Shown here in pieces: positions 5,877 through 12,401 of a stretch of 12,491 bases of DNA; within the stretch, counting starts at the first letter, position 1; each line of letters opens with the position of its first letter. Position numbers and translations under genes: made by a program. The stretch spans positions 1 through 12,491 of the forward strand of contig JAIRLD010000014.1 of NCBI GenBank assembly GCA_031259665.1, written 5' to 3'. Origin of the DNA: Puniceicoccales bacterium. Its GTDB lineage: Bacteria > Verrucomicrobiota > Verrucomicrobiia > Opitutales > LL51. Under the pieces are notes generated by a model that saw only the letters and a list, made by a program, of their open reading frames with translations, was not told where the DNA came from and did no database searches.

Positions 5877-7370
5877 ATGTTTTCAGCGTTTTTAAATTGT
5901 TTAAAGATACAGGAGTTACGTAATAAAATTGTTTTTACGTTTTCGCTGTTATTCATTGCACGCATCGGGGCGAGTATTCCTTTACCGGGGATTGATCCCA
6001 AGCCTTTGCACGATTTTTTCATGACGCAGCGGGGATCTGGAGGGAGTCTCGTTGGGATGTACAACATGTTTACGGGAGGTGCATTCTTAAAGGGTGCGGT
6101 TTTCGGACTAGGTGTCATGCCTTACATTAGTGCGTCGATTATTTTACAATTGTTGGCGGCTGTTGTGCCGAGTGTTGCGCGCATTCAGCGAGAACAGAAT
6201 GGTCGCCAGCGAATTGCCCAATACACGCGCTACTTAACATTGGTGATTTGTTTAATTCAGGGAATGCTGTTGGTTTTAGCGCTTTCGAATTATCCGGAAA
6301 AGATATTTCCTGGGTTTGACCGTTCGGTATACGGCGACATCGTGGTGATGAGTCGCGGTTGGTTTTGGTTCAATTCGACAATTATTTTAACGGCCGGCAC
6401 GATGATTTTGACCTGGTTGGGCGATCGCATTACGCAATTGGGCGTTGGAAATGGTGTTTCGCTTTTGATCACGGTGGGTATTTTGTCATCATTACCGGGG
6501 GCGGTGATGCAAGTTATCGAAATGTTTACGCGGCCAGTTGGAGCCGAGATGGCAGTGATCGGTATGCCCCATTTGTTGTTGATGTTGGCGTTACTGGTGG
6601 TTGTAATTTACAGTATGGTGGCGGTGACGCAGGCGACGCGAAAAATTCCGGTACAGTATGCCCGACGGATTGTTGGTCGCAAGATGATGGGGGGACAGAA
6701 TTCTTTTTTACCGTTGAAGGTGAACTATGCGGGGGTGATGCCGGTTATTTTTGCGAGCACACTAATCATGTTTCCGCAGCAGATTTTCACTTACATCGCG
6801 GGGGCATGGAATGTACCGTTTTGTGCGCGCATTGCGAATGCGTTGATGCATGGATCGACGATGTTTTATGTGATTTACGGCATATTGATTTTATGTTTTA
6901 GTTATTTTTGGGTATCGATTATGTTCAAGCCCATGCAAATAGCGGAGGATTTGAAAAAGAGTGGCGGTTATATTCCTGGAGTGCGGCCGGGCAATGATAC
7001 GGCGAATTTTCTCGACTTTTCGATGACGCGGCTGACCTTAGCGGGGGCGATTTTTCTAACGGTGGTAGCTTTGTTGCCGGATTTAATTTCGATTTATTTT
7101 GGTATACCCTATACGATTTCGATGTTTTTTGGCGGAACGGGAACGCTCATTACGGTTGGTGTGATTTTGGATACGATGCGACAGATGGAGGTACAGCTTT
7201 TGGAGCGCAATTACGATGGGTTTTTACAAAAAGGAAAGGTTCGTTCGCGTGGAGCGAAGGGTGGGTTCGATTTTGCCGAATTCGTGGAGTCTTGTAAGAA
7301 GATTAAAGTTGTGATTTTAGTCTTGACAGGTCTTTTAATTGTTGGTTTTGTAGCCTGGTTATTAAAGTAG
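5877..7370 (+). CDS. secY: Preprotein translocase channel subunit SecY, with C-terminal extension
   Basis: 497 residues, longer than E. coli SecY (443). SecY is the inner-membrane pore of the Sec translocon; it works with SecE, SecG and SecA or with the ribosome. Ten membrane helices fit the hydrophobic pattern. Hallmarks are LGVMPYISASIILQLL (78-93, helix 2), NGVSLLI (192-198), RKIPVQYA (255-262) and the cytosolic C5 loop KKSGGYIPGVRPG (360-372); R370 matches the E. coli arginine needed for SecA and ribosome contact. After the usual end (YDGFLQKGKVRSR, 446-458) about 40 more residues follow, including a hydrophobic stretch at about 476-495 that looks like an eleventh helix. The ATG is 6 bases after rplO with no Shine-Dalgarno sequence. 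Confidence 0.97.
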   Translation: MFSAFLNCLKIQELRNKIVFTFSLLFIARIGASIPLPGIDPKPLHDFFMTQRGSGGSLVGMYNMFTGGAFLKGAVFGLGVMPYISASIILQLLAAVVPSVARIQREQNGRQRIAQYTRYLTLVICLIQGMLLVLALSNYPEKIFPGFDRSVYGDIVVMSRGWFWFNSTIILTAGTMILTWLGDRITQLGVGNGVSLLITVGILSSLPGAVMQVIEMFTRPVGAEMAVIGMPHLLLMLALLVVVIYSMVAVTQATRKIPVQYARRIVGRKMMGGQNSFLPLKVNYAGVMPVIFASTLIMFPQQIFTYIAGAWNVPFCARIANALMHGSTMFYVIYGILILCFSYFWVSIMFKPMQIAEDLKKSGGYIPGVRPGNDTANFLDFSMTRLTLAGAIFLTVVALLPDLISIYFGIPYTISMFFGGTGTLITVGVILDTMRQMEVQLLERNYDGFLQKGKVRSRGAKGGFDFAEFVESCKKIKVVILVLTGLLIVGFVAWLLK

Positions 7371-7376
7371 TTAGCT

Positions 7377-8144
7377 GTGGTTTCCGTAAAAAGTCCAAAA
7401 GAAATTGAGAAGATGCGTCGTGCGGGAGAGGTTGCCGCGGTCGTATTGGATGCGGTATGCAGTCATGTTGCCACGGGGATTTCTACGGCGGAATTGGATC
7501 GTTTGGCAAAGGAAATAATGGATCGTCATGGTGCGAGGAGTAGCACTTTTGGGTTTCGTTCGGTGGGGCGTGTTTTCCCCGGCTACGGCTGTTGGTCCAT
7601 CAACGATGAAATTGTTCACGGTTTGCCATCGGAGAAGAGAATATTGCAAGATGGCGACATCATTAGCGTCGATCTCACCGTGAGCGTCGATGGGTTTATG
7701 GGCGATAACACGCGGACGATTGCGATTGGCGCCATAAAGCCTGAAGTACAGCACCTGATCGATGTGACGCAGAGAGCGCTGCTAGCGGGTATCGATGCCG
7801 CAAGGGCAGGAAATACGGTGGGTCATATTTCGGCAGCCATCCAGCGTTTAGCGGATGAGAATGGATTAGGTGTGGTACGGGAACTGGTTGGCCACGGTAT
7901 TGGCCGCAAAATGCATGAAGATCCGCAGGTTCCCAATTACGGCGTTGCGGGGCAGGGGCCTCTTTTAAGATCGGGAATGACCCTAGCGATTGAGCCGATG
8001 TTTACGTTGGGAAGTGCAAAAATTTCTACAGATCCCGATGGCTGGACGATTCGTACGGTCAATGGTTCGTGGGCCGCTCATTGGGAGCACACCGTATTAA
8101 TTACGGATAATTTGCCGGAAATCTTGACTTTGTTGAAAAAATGA
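7377..8144 (+). CDS. map: Methionine aminopeptidase, type I
   Basis: 255 residues, the size of a bare type Ia enzyme with no N-terminal zinc-finger extension. Map removes the initiator methionine from nascent proteins when the second residue is small, acting at the ribosome after deformylation. The five metal ligands of the pita-bread fold are visible: D99 (SVDLTV), D110 (GFMGDNTRT), H173 (GHGIGRKMHEDPQVPNYG), E206 (LAIEPMF) and E237 (HWEHTVLIT). H81 (IVHGLP) matches the substrate-binding histidine 79 of E. coli. The start codon is GTG at 7377, 6 bases after secY, with no Shine-Dalgarno sequence. The position between secY and the alpha block is the ancestral one, but adk, infA and rpmJ, often found beside it, are missing. 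Confidence 0.96.
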   Translation: MVSVKSPKEIEKMRRAGEVAAVVLDAVCSHVATGISTAELDRLAKEIMDRHGARSSTFGFRSVGRVFPGYGCWSINDEIVHGLPSEKRILQDGDIISVDLTVSVDGFMGDNTRTIAIGAIKPEVQHLIDVTQRALLAGIDAARAGNTVGHISAAIQRLADENGLGVVRELVGHGIGRKMHEDPQVPNYGVAGQGPLLRSGMTLAIEPMFTLGSAKISTDPDGWTIRTVNGSWAAHWEHTVLITDNLPEILTLLKK

Positions 8145-8187
8145 TTTTCAAAGATTCAAGTATAACATTTATAAGGGATAGATAATT
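8133..8187 (+). promoter_or_regulatory. Leader region of the alpha block before rpsM
   Basis: The 43-base map-rpsM gap is A+T-rich. It begins with a perfect 7-base inverted repeat, TTGAAAA (8133-8139) and TTTTCAA (8145-8151), spanning the map stop codon. TATAAC at 8161-8166 resembles a -10 box, but the only TTGAAA-like partner is 22 bases upstream, too far for a standard promoter. AAGGGA at 8173-8178 is the rpsM ribosome binding site. In E. coli, S4 represses the alpha operon through a pseudoknot at this same junction. I cannot draw a convincing pseudoknot here, so the regulatory role is inferred from position only. Confidence 0.3.
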
Positions 8188-8562
8188 ATGCCGCGTTTGA
8201 TTGGAGTTGACATTCCGAATAATAAAAAGTTACCGTACGCTCTGAGGTACATTTATGGTGTAGGGCCTTATCGTGCGGATTTGATTGTGGAGCAGACAGG
8301 TCTCAATTCGGACATGCGGGCGCAGGATTTGACGGAAGAGAATATTAATAGAATCACTGCTGTCATCATTGAGAATGGGTGGAAAGTGGAAGGTGATTTG
8401 CGTCGAGAAATTGCTTCAAATTTGAAGCGTTTACAGGCGATCAAGTGTTACCGTGGCGTTCGCCACTATCGAGGTTTACCGGTGCGTGGTCAAAGGACCT
8501 CGACCAATGCGCGTACCCGTAAAGGTGCGAGAAAGACCATTGGTGTAATTAGAAAGAAATAG
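8188..8562 (+). CDS. rpsM: Small ribosomal subunit protein S13
   Basis: 124 residues, normal for S13, which lies in the 30S head and forms the B1a and B1b bridges to the 50S subunit. The N-terminus MPRLIGVDIPNNKK, the helix-two-turn-helix region around IYGVGPYRADLIVEQTG (23-39), GDLRREIASNLKRL and the C-terminal block CYRGVRHYRGLPVRGQRT with NARTRKGARK are diagnostic. The basic C-terminal tail contacts P-site tRNA. An AAGGGA lies 9 bases before the ATG. This gene opens the alpha block and is followed five bases later by rpsK; rpmJ and infA, usually upstream, do not fit in the 43-base gap. Confidence 0.97.
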   Translation: MPRLIGVDIPNNKKLPYALRYIYGVGPYRADLIVEQTGLNSDMRAQDLTEENINRITAVIIENGWKVEGDLRREIASNLKRLQAIKCYRGVRHYRGLPVRGQRTSTNARTRKGARKTIGVIRKK

Positions 8563-8567
8563 ACAAT

Positions 8568-9071
8568 ATGGCGGAAGATTTGGAGTCAAAAAGTTCGGTT
8601 CCGGCGTCGCAGGCGGTGGAGGTTGTTGGTAAGCCGAATGTTGATAAGCCGAAGGAGTCGGTACAAGACATCTTGAGTGAGGGCGAAGCGGAGGTAAAGA
8701 TTCGGCGAGCAAAAAATAGTAAAAACATTTCCCATGGCGTTTGCAGTATTTTGGCGACATTTAACAATATGAAAGTTTGTTTTACGGATTTGCAGGGCAA
8801 CGTGATTTCCTGGTCGAGCTCGGGGAAGTGTAATTTTCGCGGTTCACGGAAATCGACGGCCTATGCGGCGCAGGTTGTGACGCAGGAGGCGGGGCGTGTA
8901 GCGATTTCACATGGATTTAAGGAGGTTGATGTGAAGGTGAGAGGGCCAGGGATGGGACGTGATGCGGCGATCCGATCTTTACAATCATTAGGTTTGACGG
9001 TCAATACGATTGCGGATATGACACCTGTTCCGCACAATGGCTGTCGTCCCCGTAAGCGGAGGAGAATATAA
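8568..9071 (+). CDS. rpsK: Small ribosomal subunit protein S11, with acidic N-terminal extension
   Basis: 167 residues against the usual 125-130. The S11 core starts near residue 46 and is highly conserved: HGVCSILATFNNMKVCFTDL (56-75), WSSSGKCNFRGSRKSTAYAA (82-101), VRGPGMGRDAAIRSL (124-138) and the end MTPVPHNGCRPRKRRRI (151-167). S11 lies on the 30S platform near the E-site mRNA. Residues 1-45 have no counterpart in E. coli and are rich in E, D, S, K and V (for example SEGEAEVK), probably disordered. No other methionine lies before residue 68, and the ATG is 5 bases after rpsM, so the extension is likely translated. I believe Verrucomicrobiota S11 proteins often carry such tails, but this is from memory. 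Confidence 0.95.
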   Translation: MAEDLESKSSVPASQAVEVVGKPNVDKPKESVQDILSEGEAEVKIRRAKNSKNISHGVCSILATFNNMKVCFTDLQGNVISWSSSGKCNFRGSRKSTAYAAQVVTQEAGRVAISHGFKEVDVKVRGPGMGRDAAIRSLQSLGLTVNTIADMTPVPHNGCRPRKRRRI

Positions 9072-9089
9072 TCTTAAATTTAAAAAAAT

Positions 9090-9698
9090 ATGTCTCGGTA
9101 CACAGGTCCAAAAGCTAGAGTTAACAGACGTTTCAACTGCGAAATTTTTCCTTCCTGCAAGGCGGTTGAGCGTAAGCCATATTTTCCGGGGATTCACGGC
9201 CCTCGTTTACGCCGCAAGGTTTCCGAGTATGGGGTGGGGCTCAATGAGAAGCAGAAATTGCGTTACATGTATGGGTTAACGGAGCGACAATTCCGTTTAA
9301 TATTTAATGCAGCTAAATCGCAGCGGGGTGTAACGAGTGAGTTGTTCATGCGGTTTTTGGAGATGCGTTTAGATAGTGTCGTATATTTGCTAGGTTTTGC
9401 GCGGACGCGTCGGGCTGCACGTCAGCTCGTATGCCATGGACATGTGGTAGTCGATGGTTTAAAGGTTGACATTCCGAGTTATCGATGTTCGATAGGAAAT
9501 GTGGTTGGGGTACGGAACCACAATGCTTCGAAGAAGTATGTGACGCAAAGTTTAGAAGATTGTCGTTATCGCGTAGTTCCAGCGTGGCTAACCCTTGATT
9601 CGGTTGCGTTAAAGGGAAAAGTTGAACGGGAACCGATTGCGGAAGAGTTGGAACAAAGGATTAATGGTCAATTAATCGTTGAATTTTATAGTCGTTAA
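9090..9698 (+). CDS. rpsD: Small ribosomal subunit protein S4, zinc-free form
   Basis: 202 residues, typical for S4 (about 200-206). S4 nucleates 30S assembly by binding the 16S 5' domain and acts at the mRNA entry pore with S3 and S5; in E. coli it also represses the alpha operon. The N-terminus MSRYTGPKARVNRRF lacks the CxxC cluster of zinc-binding S4. KQKLRYMYGLTERQFRLIF is the family central helix region. The S4 RNA-binding domain begins near residue 92 (MRLDSVVYLLGFARTRRAARQLV) and runs through GHVVVDG to about 155. The ATG follows an 18-base A+T-rich gap (mostly A and T runs) with no Shine-Dalgarno sequence; GGAGGA at the end of rpsK is over 20 bases away. Confidence 0.96.
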   Translation: MSRYTGPKARVNRRFNCEIFPSCKAVERKPYFPGIHGPRLRRKVSEYGVGLNEKQKLRYMYGLTERQFRLIFNAAKSQRGVTSELFMRFLEMRLDSVVYLLGFARTRRAARQLVCHGHVVVDGLKVDIPSYRCSIGNVVGVRNHNASKKYVTQSLEDCRYRVVPAWLTLDSVALKGKVEREPIAEELEQRINGQLIVEFYSR

Positions 9699-9710
9699 AT
9701 TGAAATCGCT

Positions 9711-10697
9711 ATGGTTAGACGTTTAGGAAAGTTTGAATCGCCAAAAAAGATGGTACGCATTGAGGAAACGGCAACGGATACCTATGGAATGTTTATTGCG
9801 GAACCATTTGAATCCGGTTACGGACATAGCATCGGTAATTCTTTGCGCCGTGTACTTTTATGTTCCATCGAGGCTGTGGCAATTTCTTCCGTAAAGATTG
9901 CAGGTGTGTCGCACGAATTCCAATCGATACCAGGTGTTGTGGAAGACGTCGCCGACATTGTACTCAATTTGAAAAAGGTTCTCTTGAAGTCGGATTTGCG
10001 CAATACGATTCAATTGACGATCAATGTGGAGCGGGAGGGAGTCGTTCAAGCGGCTGATATTAAAGCCACGGTTCCCCTTGAAATCGTCAATCCCGAGCAG
10101 GTTATTTGTACACTTAACGAGAAGCGTCGTCTGTTGATAGAGATGGAAGCGGAAGTGGGTCGTGGCTACGCTTTAGCCGATGATCGAAAATTTACGACGG
10201 AAATTGGTGTCATTCCGATAGATGCTTTATATAGTCCGGTAAGGTTAGCGCGTTATTCCGTCGAGGATACGCGGGTAGGGCAAATGACAGATTTTGACAA
10301 ATTGATTCTGGAAATTTGGACCGACGGTCGCGTAACGCCGGAGAATGCGCTCAAGGATTCGATTGCGATTTTAAAGCGCCATCTCGATGTATTCGATTCG
10401 ATCAACAGTGAAATAGTAGAATTTGAAGACGGTGTACGACAGGCTAGCGATGCACAGAATCGTTTGCGCATTCTACTCAATATGAGTGTGAACGAGATTG
10501 AGTTATCGGTACGCGCAGCAAATTGTTTAAATAATGCGAATATTACAACCGTGGGAGAGTTGGTGATGAAAGACGAGAACGATATGTTGAAATATCGCAA
10601 TTTCGGGAAAAAATCGTTAGCAGAAATTAAGAATAAGTTAGAGGAGCTCGGTTTATCTTTAGGAATGAAGGTTGACGAACACATGTTGAGTTATTAA
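9711..10697 (+). CDS. rpoA: DNA-directed RNA polymerase subunit alpha
   Basis: 328 residues, like E. coli (329). The alpha dimer is the assembly platform for beta and beta' and its C-terminal domain binds UP elements and activators. The N-terminal domain (about 1-235) has the dimerisation motif GHSIGNSLRRVLL (38-50). The C-terminal domain (about 253-328) shows SVRAANCLNNANITTVGEL and FGKKSLAEIKNKLEELGLSL. All main DNA-contact residues of E. coli are retained, shifted by three: R268, N271, C272, G299, K301, S302 and E305, so UP-element recognition should work. The ATG at 9711 gives a slightly long N-terminus and has no Shine-Dalgarno sequence in the 12-base gap after rpsD. Confidence 0.97.
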   Translation: MVRRLGKFESPKKMVRIEETATDTYGMFIAEPFESGYGHSIGNSLRRVLLCSIEAVAISSVKIAGVSHEFQSIPGVVEDVADIVLNLKKVLLKSDLRNTIQLTINVEREGVVQAADIKATVPLEIVNPEQVICTLNEKRRLLIEMEAEVGRGYALADDRKFTTEIGVIPIDALYSPVRLARYSVEDTRVGQMTDFDKLILEIWTDGRVTPENALKDSIAILKRHLDVFDSINSEIVEFEDGVRQASDAQNRLRILLNMSVNEIELSVRAANCLNNANITTVGELVMKDENDMLKYRNFGKKSLAEIKNKLEELGLSLGMKVDEHMLSY

Positions 10698-10718
10698 TTT
10701 TCGACGGAAAGGAATAAA

Positions 10719-11189
10719 ATGCGTCACGGTAAACATAATCACATTTTAGGCGTTAAGAAGGAGCATCGTGAGGCGTTGCTTGCAAATTTAGCGGTGGCGC
10801 TCATCACCCGCGGAAAAATTGAGACCACTTTAGCGAAAGCGAAAGCGTTGAGACCTTTTATCGAAAAGATTATTACACTTGCGAAACGAGCGGAACGGGT
10901 TGAAGTTGCGGAGCAAAAATTACATTTTCGTCGTCTGGCGATTGCGCGTGTGCGCGACGTAGGTGCAGTGCGGGTATTGTTTGACGAAAAGGTTTCGGAG
11001 TTTTTGAAACGAAATGGCGGCTATACGCGTATTTACAAATTAGTTCCACGGCGTGGCGATGCTAGTCCGATGGCTATCATTGAATTTGTTTTAGCCAATG
11101 ATACGGGGTACAAGAGGTCGAGAAGGGGAAAAACAAAGAAAATAGCGCATTCGAAGGCGATTCCAGATCCCGTGGGTGCTGTGGAGTAG
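10719..11189 (+). CDS. rplQ: Large ribosomal subunit protein L17, with basic C-terminal extension
   Basis: 156 residues, longer than the common 116-130. L17 binds 23S rRNA close to the tunnel exit. The family start MRHGK, then HREALLANLAVALITRGKIETTLAKAK and the end of the fold GGYTRIYKLVPRRGDASPMA (100-119) are clear. The fold ends around residue 127; residues 128-156 are a basic tail (YKRSRRGKTKKIAHSK) ending PDPVGAVE. AAAGGA at 10708-10713 lies 5 bases before the ATG, a good ribosome binding site in the 21-base gap after rpoA. rplQ is the customary last gene of the alpha operon, and a terminator-like hairpin follows it. Confidence 0.95.
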   Translation: MRHGKHNHILGVKKEHREALLANLAVALITRGKIETTLAKAKALRPFIEKIITLAKRAERVEVAEQKLHFRRLAIARVRDVGAVRVLFDEKVSEFLKRNGGYTRIYKLVPRRGDASPMAIIEFVLANDTGYKRSRRGKTKKIAHSKAIPDPVGAVE

Positions 11190-11213
11190 GCCGATAATTT
11201 AAAGAAAAATTCA

Positions 11214-11246
11214 GGGTCTTGTGGCAGGAAGTTGCGAGGCTTTTTT
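11214..11246 (+). terminator. Possible intrinsic terminator after rplQ, overlapping the kinase ribosome binding site
   Basis: CTTGTGGC (11218-11225) can pair with GTTGCGAG (11231-11238) around an AGGAA loop, with half of the pairs being G-T wobbles. The stem extends outward by T11217-G11239 and G11216-C11240 and is followed at once by six T residues (11241-11246). This is the layout of a Rho-independent terminator, though weakened by wobbles. The 3' arm contains GAGG (11236-11239), the likely kinase ribosome binding site, and the T run abuts the kinase ATG. If real, it ends most transcripts after rplQ and lets the kinase be made from read-through, or it lies in the kinase leader. Confidence 0.4.
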
Positions 11247-12401
11247 ATGAAAGAGCAGGTGTTAGGGCGTTTATTGGCGCGGGTTGATCAGCTTGATCAC
11301 GCGACTTTGGCATCACTGGCTCGAAAATTTTATAGCCAGCGAAATATTTTTGAAAAAGTCATTAATGTTATCTGTGATGGTGTTGTGATGATCGATCGGG
11401 ATGGTCAAATATTGCTCGCGAATAATGTGGCAGAGGAGCTATTGAATGTGCGTAACCTGCGCAATATGGTCCTATGGAAGTGTGCCCCGGAAATATTGCA
11501 GCAGATTGATCTGGGACAAATTCAAAAAAAGTCGATCATTGGTGAAGTTCATTTGAGCTACCCGACGGAGAGGACGTTGCGATTTTATTCGGTGCCGTTT
11601 ATAACGGAAATGGAGTCGCAAATTATTTGTGTATTTTCCGACATTACACAGGATTTGGAGCAGAAAAAAAAGGAACTCGAAGAAGAGCGTACCCACTCTA
11701 TTTTATTACTTTCGGCTGGTGTTGCCCATGAAATTGGAAATCCACTCAATTCCATTAGTTTACAACTAGAGTTAATGCAAAACTTTATTCGAGAACAAAA
11801 TTTTGATGAAATTTCGGAGTCTGTAACGGTTTGCAGAAAAGAAGTGGAGCGTCTACATGGAATTATTAAGAATTTTTTACAGGCAGTCCAACCGGTCACT
11901 CCAAATTTTTCCGATGCACATTTATTGGAATTACTGAACTTTGTGATTAAGTTTTTATCACCGGAATTGGATAATGCCGGTGTTGCGGTTCATTTGACGG
12001 TTAATGGAGATGTGCCCGTTGTTTTAGCCGATAACGACCAAATGAAACAAGTATTTTTTAATATCATTAAAAATGCGATGGAAGCGATGACGCACGAAAA
12101 ATGTTTATCGGTTAGCGTGGGCAGTGACAACGATTTTGTGATTTTAAAATTTACGGATACGGGCATAGGGATTCCGACGGAACGACTTGGAAAAGTTTTT
12201 GAGCCTTTCTGCACTTCTAAAAAGCAGGGAACGGGTCTTGGTATGTTTATTGTCCAACGGATTTTACATGATCACCATGCAACGATTGCCATTGAATCGA
12301 AAACAAATATGGGAACCACGATTACCATTAAGTTTCCAAGGAAAGTACATTCGTCGCGGATGCTGAACGCTACCGATGGAGATAAAATCCATAATCACTA
12401 A
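11247..12401 (+). CDS. Soluble PAS-domain sensor histidine kinase (NtrB/AtoS-like core)
   Basis: 384 residues. A PAS domain fits residues about 35-135 (ICDGVVMIDRDGQILLANNVAEELLNV is its typical start; VFSDITQDLE its end), followed by a short charged coiled-coil linker KKKELEEERTHS. The HisKA H-box is SAGVAHEIGNPLNSISLQLE with phospho-acceptor H161. The HATPase domain shows the N-box QVFFNIIKNAMEAM (N272, N276), G1 DTGIGIP (304-310), the F-box FEPFCTSKKQGTGLG and G2 GTGLG (328-332). All catalytic boxes are intact. There is no signal peptide or membrane segment, so it is a cytoplasmic sensor; its ligand is unknown. The ATG at 11247 has GAGG 7 bases upstream; an in-frame TTG at 11232 would add five residues. 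No response regulator is in the window. Confidence 0.93.
   Translation: MKEQVLGRLLARVDQLDHATLASLARKFYSQRNIFEKVINVICDGVVMIDRDGQILLANNVAEELLNVRNLRNMVLWKCAPEILQQIDLGQIQKKSIIGEVHLSYPTERTLRFYSVPFITEMESQIICVFSDITQDLEQKKKELEEERTHSILLLSAGVAHEIGNPLNSISLQLELMQNFIREQNFDEISESVTVCRKEVERLHGIIKNFLQAVQPVTPNFSDAHLLELLNFVIKFLSPELDNAGVAVHLTVNGDVPVVLADNDQMKQVFFNIIKNAMEAMTHEKCLSVSVGSDNDFVILKFTDTGIGIPTERLGKVFEPFCTSKKQGTGLGMFIVQRILHDHHATIAIESKTNMGTTITIKFPRKVHSSRMLNATDGDKIHNH

Noticed and set aside
6359..6901. Open frame of 180 codons in a second + frame inside secY
   Set aside because: It is fully contained in secY, which is conserved in its own frame; the alternative product has an odd composition and no family resemblance.
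8133..8151. Inverted repeat TTGAAAA/TTTTCAA as a terminator after map
   Set aside because: The stem is almost pure A-T, includes the map stop codon and is not followed by a T run, so it would not stop transcription.
8124..8166. Promoter before rpsM from TTGACT (8124-8129) or TTGAAA (8133-8138) and TATAAC (8161-8166)
   Set aside because: Spacings of 31 and 22 bases are too long for a standard promoter, and the hexamer 17 bases after TTGACT matches the -10 consensus poorly. Kept only as a weak note in the leader entry.
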